This document shows, one piece after another, positions 11,258-22,241 of a stretch of 64,000 bases of DNA. This DNA is from Prinsepia uniflora (Eukaryota > Streptophyta > Magnoliopsida > Rosales > Rosaceae). The first letter of the stretch is position 1, and each line of letters opens with the position of its first letter. The notes beneath the pieces were generated by a model. The model was not told the origin of the DNA. It saw nothing but the letters and a program-made list of their open reading frames with translations, and searched no databases. The stretch covers positions 40,511,651 to 40,575,650 of the forward strand of contig CM064867.1 in assembly GCA_032719365.1 (NCBI GenBank). The letters are read 5' to 3'. The position numbers and the translations under genes are program-made.

Positions 11258-12356
11258 GGTTAGAAGAGTTTTATGGGTGGCCAAGATTGATGCATCTTGT
11301 TCCAATGCCTTGTCTTTGGATGGCAAGGGCTACTGTTGGGTTCTTGGCCTTGGTGTTCCAAGGACCTTAACTTGTTGATTTTCATCTTGAAGATGGTCAT
11401 GAGGTGGTGCCACGTGAAAGGACTCATCTGAGAGCAATGGAGGGGTAGATTGTTCACAATAGGATGCTGGAATTTCCTGATTGTTCCAGGGCATGTCACT
11501 CGGGTAGCTTGCTGGAATTTGATCATATGGCCGAGTTTTTTGGACAGCAGGGACCTGGGGGACTTGAAGCTTGCTTTCTTGGGGTGTGTACTGGGCTAGG
11601 AAGTTCAATGCCACTCCGGAGGTTGATGGCATTAGCGGTTGGTCCATGGGGACCCTTAGGATTCACCATAACTTGACTAGGGAACTTATTGGGTTCTCTT
11701 TGATTGAGTTGATTGGAAATCTGTCCAAGTTGCCTCTCCAAGTTGGTAATGAAATTCATCGTCTCATTCATGAACGCATTGGTGTTTGCTTGATGAGTTC
11801 GAGATTCATTCATGAAAGCATTAGTGTGTTGTGCCATAGTTGCAAGTGCATCCTCCCATGACTTACCGATTGAACTTTGAGTTGATGAAGTACCTTGGGG
11901 CTGCAAAGAAGTGGAAGGAATGTGAGGTTTCTGGAATCCAGGGGGTGGCAAGGGATTAGCCACGTTTTGGTTGCTGTTCCACCACAAGTTCGGATGGTTC
12001 TTCCATCCCCGGTTGTATGAATTGGAGAAAAGGTCATTTCGGGGCCTAGGAGCATTGTACCCACCATCCTAGTTGGCTTCATCCACATATGTACACTCAT
12101 ATGAAGAGTGACCTTGGACTGAACATACCTCAAAAACCATGGTACTCTTAGCCTTCTCCTTGAACAATTGCTTCACGAAAGCCATGAGCTCAACAATAGA
12201 CCCATCCTCGTCACTAGTTTCGATCAAGGAGCTAGATGAGTGGCCTCGGTAACTAAATAGTTTCTCTCTTTGAGATATCGTTTCAAATGCGACTCGGGCC
12301 TCAGTTGATGTGCCATCTAAGATACCTTGAGATTGGGAATTTACCATAATACGATA

Positions 12357-13095
12357 TGTAAGACCCTTGTCTTGAAGGGAACGGTGAACGATCCCACATT
12401 CCTATGAGGGGAATGGTTTGGGAGGGGAATGGTGGTGTGCCTTAAAGGTGTAGGCACACACCCATCTAGCACGAGGCCTTTTGGGAGCTCAAGTGGCTTT
12501 GGGGGGGATTGGAGCCCCAAAGTTAAGCGAGTTGAGGATGGTGTAATTCAATGATGGCTGACCCCCTGGGAAGTTGCACTGTGAGCACCCGAAATCAAAA
12601 CCATGAGGCCAAGGGCAAGGAAGTCCAAAGCGGAAAATATCGTGCTAGATGAGTCGGGTCTTGACCGAGGAGGATTGGGTCCTGACAGAATGGTACCAAA
12701 GCTAGATCTCGACTGGGAAGTGTGCCAGTGAGGACGCTGGGCCCTAAGGAGGGTGGATTGTAAGACTCTTATCTTGAAGGGAACAGTGAACGATCCCACA
12801 TTCCTGCGAGGGGAACGGTCTGGGAGGGGAATGGTGGTGTTCTTTAAAAGTGTAGGCACACATCTATCTAGCACGAGGCCTTTTGGGAGCTCAAGTGGCT
12901 TTTGGGGGGGGGGGGATTGAAACCCCAAAGTTAAGTGAGTTGAGGCTGGTGCAATTCCATGATGGATGACTCCCTAGGAAGTTGCACCGTGAGCTCCCGA
13001 AAACAAAACCGTGAGGGCAAGGGCAAAGAGGCCCAAAGTGGACAATATCGTGCTAGATGAGTCGGGTCCTGACCGAGGAAGGTTGGATCCTAACA
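12357..13095 (+). mobile_element. Cassandra TRIM, complete but diverged
   Basis: LTR1 is 12357-12687 and LTR2 is 12759-13095. The 71-bp interior holds a mutated primer site TGGTACCAAAGC (12691-12702) and a decayed purine tract before TGTAAGAC. The flanks CGATA (12352-12356) and CGATC (13096-13100) agree at four of five bases, consistent with an old duplication. Both LTRs keep 5S-like boxes 32 nt apart (A-box starts at 12521 and 12929). LTR2 contains an expanded G run (about 12903-12915). It lies antisense within the Athila-like gag. Confidence 0.92.
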
Positions 13096-13294
13096 CGATC
13101 TTTCTTCTAAGGCCTCCATAAAAGTACATTATGAGGTGATGATCCTCAATGTTATGATGGGGACAAGCACGTAGAATATCATTGAAACTTTCCCAATACA
13201 CATAAAAGGCTTCAACATGGAGTTGTATAGGGTTCAAAATCTTAGCCTTAAACTCATTAATCTTTTCAATAGGGTAATATTGGGTGAGGAACAA

Positions 13295-16200
13295 TGTAAG
13301 ACCCGTGTCTTGGAGGGAACAGTGAACGATCCCACATTCATACGAGGGGAATGGTCTAGGAGGGGAATTGTAACGCCTCGGAAAATTCGAAAAAATGTAA
13401 TATTGTAAAATAATAAATAAATGACGTTTTTTACCCTTGTGATTCGTATGGTCAATTTGTTCACTTTTTGATTGGAGGGTGGAACGGACGTTGAGTGATG
13501 ACCGTGATGTAGTTCGGGACGTCACGAGTTCATAGACAGGTGGCACGTCCGATTCGGATGAACAGGGTGAAAGTTATGATGTTCGGAAGTCTAGGGGCAT
13601 TATCGTAATTTGGACGTTATATGGGAAAAAGTTGACTTTTTGTTGGAAAATTGGTTTTCACATGATTCGAAGACCGTTAGGTTCGTCTCGAGGTCCCGAG
13701 TACAACGTCAGGCGGCACGCGCGAAACGGACGTCGGATGACCGAGTTACGGGTCACGGAAGTTGGAGGGCAATTTGGTAATTATTACACAGAGGGGCATT
13801 TTGGTCATTTCACGGCGGTTACTGTTCACCACCGTGAAAAACAGAGTGCGGCCGTGGTGTTTGTGCGTGAAATTGTTTATAGCTTAGTGGACTGATTTGA
13901 GGGTTTGTTTAAGTTGATTGAGGTAGTGGATGATGGACTGAGTGGCCTTGGTGCACGGTTTGGGCAGTGTTCAGTGCACGGGAGAGATTAGAAAATGGCT
14001 GTGGTCTCTGAGCTTGCGGGAAACCGTTTTCAGAGACCTCAGTTGGTCTCCCACGGGCTGTTGGCCACATTGAACGATTAACTGAGTATGGGAATGGAGA
14101 AAGGATTCATTTGGGGGTCATTGTGCATCAGTTGAGAGGGCTGAGACTGGGAGAAACCGTGAAGAACCATTTTCGGGTTTTTGGGGGGAAATTTCAGGGT
14201 TCAATTCCTACGGGTTTTGGGACCAAACTAGACACACTAAGGGACTTCTGGGAGTGAAAGAATCACGACGGTGCAAGAATTGAGGGAGGATGATCGCTGT
14301 TGGCCCAAGAACCTGAGTTGCTGTTCAGGGAAGAACCAGTTGGAGGGAAAAATCACATTCAATTTCTGGGGCTTGTTGATCGAAACCGAGGGCCGTCCTA
14401 GTCTTCTGGGAGCAAAAGGAAACCAACCACATCGATTTCGAAGGACGTCACTCACGAATTGGCCAAGAACTGAGTTCCCTGGTTCTGAGTATTGTCGAGC
14501 TTGAGGACGACGACTTCCAGGTTAGTTTGGGGTTAGTTGGTTGGATGTTTTGGTTCGTCTAGGCTCCCTTAAGCTGCTGGTGAAGGTAATTTGATAGTGG
14601 CACTGGTTTGGGTGAGTTCTGAGTGACGACCCGTACGTCTGTTCAAGTCTGGGTTGAATCGATTTAGGGACAGTCGAGGTTAATCATCAATACAGACCTA
14701 AAATTAATGGATTAGAGAAGGTGATAGGATTGAAAACGGGAAGAATTGATTGAGAATTGAGGGCTAACTGATCGGGTTGAGTCGCGGGTATCAGACCCGT
14801 TTAGCAGGCTGTTCGGGTGAGGGAGAAGACACTGTAGCTTGGCGCGTGGCCTTCACGCGCAGCCACTTTGGGCGGCGCGTGACGGCGCGTCACCTCCGAT
14901 CACGGTCAACATGAGATTTAATCCCTTCAATCTAATTAACATTTTATCTTTAGAGTTCGAGTGGATCGGGAGTCATTCGGGATAATTTCGGGAGTTCGGA
15001 AGTTTAGGTCCTTAAGGTTTATTTTGTCAAAAAATCCGGAAAATTAGGGAAAAATCATACGAGCTATTTGTGGATGTTTGTAACCCTTCTTGTACGTTTT
15101 TATAGGCCCGGACACTTCCGAAGCTACGGAGGAGCGCGCGGGACACGATTGACGCGTCCTAAAACTGTGAGTGGACTTTTTGATTTCTAAACTGGGCATG
15201 CATGACTATTTTACTGGTTTATCTTATGGTTTTGCATATGATTTTATGATGGTGATATGATAATTCAGTTTTACGTATTTTCACGCTTTTCGAGATATTC
15301 TTCGTATTTCACGCAATTCGAGGTTACGGTTTTTGCTTATACGTGAATGATGTTTTGATGAAGTATCTGGATATGATTATGCATGTTACGGATTTATGAT
15401 GTTTTGATTATAATTGTGAAGTGATTTCGGAAATTGCATGTTTTGGAAATTGCATGTGAATTCGGACGTAAGTCCTATCATGACGTGATATGATTTCGGA
15501 ATGATGTTGGAAAATGGTTTATGATGAATCCTGGTTTATTGTGTTTAAAAACGGTTTTGGGTTTAAAGACCCGGTTGATTGTTGGATCTGGTTTTGGGTT
15601 TAAAGACCCGGTTTATTGATGACGGGGGCGGACCCAAAAATTGGGTTTAAAGACCCAGATTGAGTTTAAAGACTCGGTTATTGTGATACCCCCGAGGCCT
15701 ATTGATCATGTTTTGAGTTTAAAGACTCGTTGATATCCCAGGAAGGCCTGATATTGAGTTTAAAGACTCGGATGGATCCAACAGCATAATTGTGATTATT
15801 GATTCACTTATTACTTGATTTGTGCAATTGATGTTTCAAAATGACGGTTTCTGGATTCTGGTAATATTAAGTTGTTTTACATAAGTTATGAAAAATCTCT
15901 GTAACGTTTTTCATGTGTTTCGGAAAAAGAGTTTTCAAAGGTTTAATACGCGATTTCTGAATATTCGGTTATGCATGCGTGTTACAAAACTGGAGGGCGA
16001 AACAGATTTCGAAAAACTGTTTTTCCTGTAAAACTTATGTTTCGGTCCACTCACACTTTGTTGTTTAAAATTCCCTCCAGGTCGTGGTACAAGTGCGCGG
16101 GCAAGCGCCGAGGCAGAGGCGGAGGCATAACGTTTTCCGTTGCGGAGTAGTTAGTTCACAGAGTAGGATTTGTTCCTTAACCTATTTTGTAATATTATGC

Positions 16201-16947
16201 TCTGTGAAACTGTGGACTTGACGTCCAGTCAGATGTGTTTGTTTAATCTCCCTGGTCTAACAATGGGTGTGATGTAATATTATTTAGTTTTCCGGTCTTT
16301 TGGATTCGATTGTCAGACGGGAGCAGGATGCTTCCCGATTATCGAGGCTATAATCGGGGTGGGTCCTGTCAGGATTGGTGGTGTGCCTTAAAGGTGTAGG
16401 CACACACCTATCTAGCACGAGGCAATTCCATGATGGGTGACCCCCTGGGAATTGCATCGTGAGTTCCCAAAAACAAACCGTGAGGGTGAGGAGGCTCAAA
16501 GTGGACAATATCATGCTAGAGTCGGGTCTTGACCGAGTAGGGACGGGTCATGACATAATGGTATTAAAGCTAGACCCCAACCAGGAAGTGTGCCAGCGAG
16601 GACACTGGGCCCTAAGGGGGGTGGATTGTAAGACCCGTGTCCTGGAGGGAACGGTGAACTATCCAACATTCCTGCGAGGGAAATGGTCTTGGAGGGGAAT
16701 GGTGGTGTGACTTAAAGGTGTAGGCACACACTTATCTAGCACGAGGCTTTTTGGGAGCTCAGTGGCTTTGGGGTCGGTTGGAACTCCAAAGTTAAGTGAG
16801 TTGAGACTGGTGCAATTCAATGATGGGTGACCCCTTGGGAAGTTGCATTGTGAGCTCCCGAAAACAAAACCGTGAGGGCGAGGAGGCCCAAAGCGGACAA
16901 TATCGTGCTAAAGTCTAGTCTTGACCAAGAAGGGTAGGGTCATGACA
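13295..16947 (+). mobile_element. Cassandra TRIM split by a nested solo LTR
   Basis: LTR1 is in two parts, 13295-13368 and 16372-16555. The primer site is a mutated TGGTATTAAAGC (16559-16570). LTR2 is 16627-16947 (321 bp). The outer ends are flanked by a perfect 5-bp duplication AACAA (13290-13294 and 16948-16952), which proves that both halves are one insertion. The 3.0-kb solo LTR at 13369-16371 interrupts LTR1. LTR1 has also lost an internal stretch that LTR2 keeps, including the 5S-like A box, with the break near 16423. The 5S-like box pair is intact in LTR2 (A-box at 16790, GATGGG at 16822). Confidence 0.93.
13369..16371 (+). mobile_element. Solo LTR, about 3.0 kb, nested in Cassandra
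   Basis: It runs from TGTAACGCCTCGG to GGGTCCTGTCA. The flanks GGAAT (13364-13368) and GGATT (16372-16376) agree at four of five bases, and Cassandra sequence resumes precisely on the right, so the ends are secure. Inside are the ACGT block (about 13500-13530), the CGCG-box inverted repeat (about 14842-14892), GTGAGTGGAC (15167-15176), six GRGTTTAAAGAC repeats (about 15558-15770), GTCCACTCAC (16045-16054) and CCTCCAG ending at 16080. There is no interior, so it is a solo LTR. Confidence 0.92.
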
Positions 16948-17315
16948 AACAAACTAGTCAATTTTGTCCAAGTATGAATAGAGGCGGGTGCTAGTGAATG
17001 GAACCAAGCATTAGCTCGATCCTTGAGTGAAAAGTTGAACAACCTCAACCTAATTTCATTCTCATTCATCCCATTGATATGAAGAGTTGAACAAACCAGG
17101 ATAAAGTCCTTGATATGAAGGTGACGATCTTCCTCAAAGAGTTCATGAAAAGTAGGCAACATGTGAATGGTCCCGGACTTGAGCTCAAAATTTTCAACTG
17201 TCCTTGCAGGAAAGACAATGGGAAATAGGTCTTCGGGCACATGAGGGGCAGTGAACTCCCGAAAGAGCCTAGGGGCATGTGGAGGGAAAAGTGCACGATC
17301 TTGTGGATTAGCCAT

Positions 17316-17781
17316 GGCACTAGGACTTGGTGATGGGCTCTCGTGAACTGAAGATTGTCGTGAGGGCGTGGAGTAGAGCCGTGAGATGTGCCCTCCCCTA
17401 AAGAGCTGTGTGACATGTACTAGTACCTTGAAAAACAATCCAACGAAACAAAGTTAGATAATTCCAAACTATATGGACACCATTTAGGGACAAGACCCCG
17501 GCAAAGGCACTAAAAACTTGGTAAAAGTTTTATCCAACAAAGAATGGTAATGATAACTCCTATTGTAATACTTTGCAAGTGCATAAAATCATATAACGAG
17601 TATAATAGGTTTGAATAGGTCGATCCCTCGAGGACTTTTTCAATGTGAATCCACCTATTTTCGAATGAAATAACTTGGTTATAAAGACAAAAAAACATTG
17701 GGGCTTTAGGATGATGATTAGCACAAAATTGTAAAAGGAAAAAAAAGTGCAAGACAATAGAAACTTGATTGGATGAATGTC
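17316..17781 (-). repeat. Athila/Tat-like leader, primer site and 5' LTR remnant
   Basis: Upstream of the minus-strand gag start, the minus strand at 17495-17512 reads TAGTGCCTTTGCCGGGGT. It matches 14 of 18 positions of the tRNA-Asp-type primer site TGGCGCCGTTGCCGGGGA used by Athila/Tat elements. Beyond it, about 17513-17781, is LTR-like sequence with a 'gcaagtgcat' and 'gatccctcgaggac' phrase typical of this group. The LTR is incomplete because LINE sequence begins at about 17782. Confidence 0.7.
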
Positions 17782-19860
17782 TTAGTAACATGAGCACATT
17801 CGAAAGCAGCCATTGTTAGTAACTAATCAAGCTGGCACAAAAGCACTCTAATAGTCAAATATCACACCATCGATGGGTTTCAGATGGTTGAAAATAGCTT
17901 TTGATATAATTTTTAGACTACACTAAACATAGACTTATAAGAAGAAAATTTGTGACTCTAAGTGGTTATCTCACTTTGGGAATTGATGCAATTGTTGTTT
18001 GGTTGATCTCCATCATGCTAGCCCTCTTGTTTAGGACCCTCAAATAAAAATGAGCAACTTCTTCTCCTACTATAAACCATAAAGTCTGATAAAAAAGTGC
18101 AGGCATACCATCAAATCGAGGAGCTTTTGTTGGCGTAACTTTGAAAAAGAGCTTCTTCAATCTCCTTCTTAGTGAATAGACTCAGTAATAAAGCATTATG
18201 CTTTTGAGTGACTTTTAGCTGTGTTAGTTCAAGGCAATAACTTGCAACTTCTTGTAGAATTGAAGAAAAGAGATCCTCGTATTACTCATGAAACACCACC
18301 CTAATAGGCTTGTCTAACTCATGCCAGCAACCAATTAGGTTCCGGACCCTTTTGATCGAATTCTGTTTGCCTCTTTTCTTTGCATCCCTATGGAAAAACT
18401 TTGTTTGCCGATCACCATGTTTAATCCACTAAATACGTGCTCATTATTTCTAGTTTACTTCTTATAATTTTAGTAGTCTGTCAAGTTATCTTCCCAATAC
18501 TAGTTCTGGCCATTCCACTTTGAGTCATAATTTGAGGGCAAACAATCAAGCTTCGCTTGTGGTTTTCGAATATGCATGCTCAGGCTCCCAATATTGCGGT
18601 TGTGTGAACTACGTAAAGTAGATTGACATGTTCCAAGTTTCTGATGCATCATACCCTATGCACCCCATGCTTCATTTACGAAATCAACGCTGCCATTCTT
18701 CTTAACCCATGCCTTTTGGAACCATTTAGCACAAGTCCCCCGAGCGCACATTATCCAACCTAATCATAATGGAAAGATGATCTGAACTAGTAGATGAAAT
18801 ATGATCGGAAAATATGATCAGATAAACACTCCTCATTGCACCATTAACTATTACAAAGTCTGGTTGCAATTTTACATTGCCCTCCCCTAGCCGGTTGTTT
18901 ATCCTTGTGAATTTATGCCTACCTAACAGGAATTAAACCACAGTCCTCAATACCATCCTCAAACTCCTCCAACTGCACTGTTGGCCTAATTTTGCGCCCT
19001 CTACATTCTCCCTCGTGAAGTATCTCATTGAAATCCCCTTCGACACATAATAGCCCCACATTATTGGAAGCCAACATGCGTAATAGCTGCCATGATTGAG
19101 GTCTCAAAGCCATATCGAGATTTCCATAGAATCCCGTAAATTTGAACCCATAATTGCATAGATTGAAAACCTACACATAAACATGTCTAGGAAAGAACAA
19201 TCTCTACCATACTTCCACATCTGAAAACTAAAGCGGTGCCAACCGCCACCAAGTCTCGCACAATACACACATATGCCTCCATTTGAGCCAAGGTCTTTTT
19301 TTTTCCCATCGAGACACTACTCCTGGTTTTTAGTCTTAACTAGCCATTTCAAATAATGAAATCTCAAGGATTACTCAGCCCTTGAACATTCTAGCATAGT
19401 TCATTCATGATCTGCTATGGGCTCAGGAACCGGAGCCCATTCCAGAGCCCATCAAAAGCGTCAAATCTACTTTATTGCTTTATTTATGAGTTAAATCATG
19501 TCTCAAAGAGGAACCTGATTTTGGATGAGATCAGATATGTTCGTAGGATAAATCGTAAGTTTTATAGTAGCCCTCGTCTTGAAACCCCGTCTCCACCTAG
19601 TTCATTTTTTCGTAGGGAGTTGCCTACAGGTTCATTATGTTTTTCCAGGATCACATCCTTAGGCTCAGATGTACCCATAATCACGCCCTTAGTCCCAGCG
19701 AAAAAACAGAAACCAACCCAAATCCTCCCATCTTCCTTTAAAATATTTTTAGGTTTCGAAGCCTTAGCCTTCCAGTTTCCTACGATGATGTCCTTCATTT
19801 CAGCGTGATCAAGTTGATTCCCTTCTGCCAATTTTTTTTTTCTGGAGTGCAGCATGTGAG
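17782..19860 (-). pseudogene. LINE (L1-type) fragment, endonuclease and start of reverse transcriptase
   Basis: A non-LTR retrotransposon remnant with many stops and frame changes. Read on the minus strand, about 18919-19113 gives NNVGLLCVEGDFNEIL, the GDFNE block of the AP-like endonuclease. About 17966-18160 gives TKAPRFDGMPALFYQ and IASIPKV, the opening blocks of plant LINE reverse transcriptase. The copy breaks off at about 17782, before the catalytic Asp block. The segment 19562-19930 could be the upstream end, but I see no sure match there. A second copy of the same family at 60223-62274 aligns over about 17782-19025, which confirms it as an interspersed repeat. The right boundary is approximate. 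Confidence 0.82.
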
Positions 19861-20381
19861 CCTTGTTAGAAATGCAAATCAAAATGAATGAAGATACAAC
19901 GCATGGATGAAAGAATGAAATACAATGCATTAGGAGAAAAAAAGTTTGGATAGCCTACAATCTTTGACAAGTAAAGTTTGGATAAGATTAGGATAGCTCC
20001 ATTGTTGAATTCAATTACATTATCTAATTTTTGTGCAAGCCTGCATTCACATTGAGAAGTTAGGTTTATGTTTATGAAACTCCTATATAATGGGGTGTTC
20101 CCTTTTCGTTTATATATATATATATATATATATCATTTTCTCATTCCAATAGTTGTAACTCTCCTTCAGTATATTAGAGTGTTTTCCTTCCAATATTCTT
20201 CTTGGTTTCCAAATGTTCTTGGTCCAAAGTTCTTTGAAAGTGTTAGTGAGAGGTGTGATAGAGTTTATAAACTTATCGCCCCTATTTATTTGGTAATAGT
20301 CTATAGACTAATTTCGAAAAAATTGGTATCACAACTAGAAATTCATTTTTGGAATTGTAGCTATTATGGCATATCCAACAT
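19861..20381 (+). repeat. Ty1/copia LTR end and leader remnant
   Basis: It lies just upstream of a copia-type gag remnant. It contains a TATA-like CTATATAATGGGG (about 20083-20095), a (TA)n run (about 20110-20133) and a T-rich stretch, and then TTGGTATCACAAC at about 20323-20335, a degenerate tRNA-Met primer site. The LTR start was not identified. Confidence 0.55.
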
Positions 20382-20754
20382 GGCTCAAATCCAAGTTTCC
20401 ACATTGAAAAAATAAATCTATGAAAGATGGTTCATTCAATTCAAAACATTGTTTGGATAAAAAAATCAATGGGATACTGTTAATAACGGATATGAAGAGC
20501 CCAGTGTGGAGCAAGAAGCTACCTACGTTGTGGAGAAAAAGAATGCTCTCAAAGATGAAAGAATGAAGGACAAGAAGATGTTGTATCTTCCATAGCAAGG
20601 ATTGGAAGATTCAACAATTGAAAAGATCACCGAAGCGACAACTGGCAAGGAATTTTGGGACATTCTAGACACAATTTTTAAAGGAGTCGATCAAGGTGTG
20701 TTGGTCGACATCTAGACAATGACGTCCAGAAGACGAAAGCCATTTAGTTTAAAT
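20382..20754 (+). pseudogene. gag: Ty1/copia gag N-terminal remnant
   Basis: It begins MAQIQVSTLKK. With a stop after the first 11 residues and further stops, the frame reads a recognisable copia gag: NQWDTVNNGYEEP, then KKNALKDERMKDKKMLYLP, TIEKITEATTGKEFWDIL and FKGVDQG. These correspond to the 'LWDIVEKGYxEP', 'LKESRKKDQKALF', 'EKIAxATTAKEAWDIL' and 'YKGxD' blocks of the copia gag family. The copy stops at about 20754, where unrelated sequence starts. Protease, integrase and reverse transcriptase are absent. Confidence 0.8.
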
Positions 20755-21826
20755 ATGTTACATTCTGGGGAGGTCAGGTGAAACCTGACGAGTGAAAACT
20801 AGTTACCTTTCACCCAACAATGGAAGTGGAGAGCATGGACATATATTGACGATCATACCATTATACAATACTTGCAATTACCCGATTGCACCATTAGGTC
20901 AATCCAATCTCGGGATTGAGTTTTAAAGCCGTAATAACACCTCCTCAAAATTTGTGCATGCCAACAAGACCCGAGGGGTTCAAATACAAAGGTGAGTGGA
21001 CCCAGATGCTTATTTCAGTGTAAAACCACAGTTAATTAAAAACATATTTTAACCCCTCGTTTTATCAATAATCCCAAATTAAATACAGTCATAACATACT
21101 TACACATAATATGAGAGATAATAACCTAAATTAAATAATAATAATTTGGAACTCAAATTTACACGTTCTACGAGAAATAATAACAAAATAAGCACACCTC
21201 ATAATACACAAATAGCTCATGTAAAATCATGAATATGTCACCATGTCAACCCACTAAACATTTGCTCTCGAGTCGCAAATCATAACTGGGTATCTTACTC
21301 GCGCAGCACGACCACATGAAGGACTAGGTGCAATGCACCGTTACCTTGAGTCCCCGAGAGCTTGGGGAAAAGATTGGCATTTTTTATCTAGTATAGCGAG
21401 CAGTGCGGGTGAACAATCATGTGGAGGACTTGTTTGTGGCCCATAGACGGATACTAGATACCAATGACTCCTAAGTGGGTTTTAATACTTTATCTAATCA
21501 ATTCCATGGCCACTAGTATGCAAATACAACATGTGACTCCACTACGTACATACTATGCATGACCATCATATCATAGCATAACCAGTGTATCCAAGTAACA
21601 TCATACATCAATTATCTCAATCACACCCACAAGTAACACAAAATAAGTCATGCATGCTCAACAATATCATAAGTATAAACATCATAAACATGCAAGTAAA
21701 AAGCATTATAAAATAAGTTTAGGGAAAGGGTCTGCTCACACTAGTCGGGGAGTTGGATCACCAAAAAAATAAAGTTAATCACAAGGAGAAAGATTGATTA
21801 TGAGCATTGCTTATGTGAATTACTAA
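20755..21826 (-). other. Unresolved repeat, possibly a distant minus-strand LTR
   Basis: Non-coding. It has 'ggtgagtggac' at about 20991-21001 and 'tctgctcacac' at about 21730-21740, which echo the paired boxes of the other minus-strand LTRs, but neither end motif could be recognised. It starts TGTTACATTCTGG after the copia gag break. It is the target of the solo LTR at 21827-34481, and its other side should resume at 34487. Confidence 0.35.
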
Positions 21827-22241
21827 TGTCAGGACGCATCCCAATCCCCCTCGGGATTAATGCGGGACGCGCCTGATCCTGTCTGACACGGAGTGTCAGA
21901 CAAGGGAAATTCCGACTTTAGCCGGCTCGGCGCTTCAGAGTACACCAGAAGGGAAATTCCGACTTTAGCCGGCTCGACTTTATCCTGTCTGTGCTACAGC
22001 CCGCATCTGCGACCAACCTGAAGGGCAATCAAAACATTTAAAAGCTGTGAGTGGACAAAACAAATAATTTAATAAAAACATTTTCACAAAAGACAATTAT
22101 ACCCTTCACTAAAAAGCATGCATGCATTCAAAAACCATGTATCAAACCATCAGGGCCTTGCCCCAAAATCGTAAATGAAACCAATCATACGGGCCACTTC
22201 CCAAATCCACGTGGGACTCAGCCTAAAACCAGTATATATCA

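Larger units (their letters stand above)
11258..17315 (-). pseudogene. gag: Athila/Tat-like gag, broken by two Cassandra insertions
   Basis: Gag is the capsid protein of LTR retrotransposons. A likely start Met (MANPQD) is at 17313-17315. The first segment (17315 to about 16953) contains RLRLFNFSLKDRANAWF, the capsid signature of the Athila/Tat group. It resumes at 13289-13096 with AFYVYWESFNDILRACPHH. It resumes again at 12356 with a degraded zinc knuckle (CSVQGHSSYEC, first Cys missing), then a Pro/Ser/Asn-rich part, LERQLGQISNQL and NAINLRSG near 11570. The gaps are Cassandra copies at 13295-16947 and 12357-13095. There are also native stops and a frameshift near 11530-11560, so the copy was already decaying. 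No pol follows on the left. Confidence 0.85.

Noticed and set aside
11464..11861. Plus-strand frames of 70 and 96 codons
   Set aside because: They are shadows of the minus-strand Athila-like gag.
19407..19808. A 133-codon plus-strand frame
   Set aside because: It lies opposite the upstream part of the LINE fragment and shows no domain.
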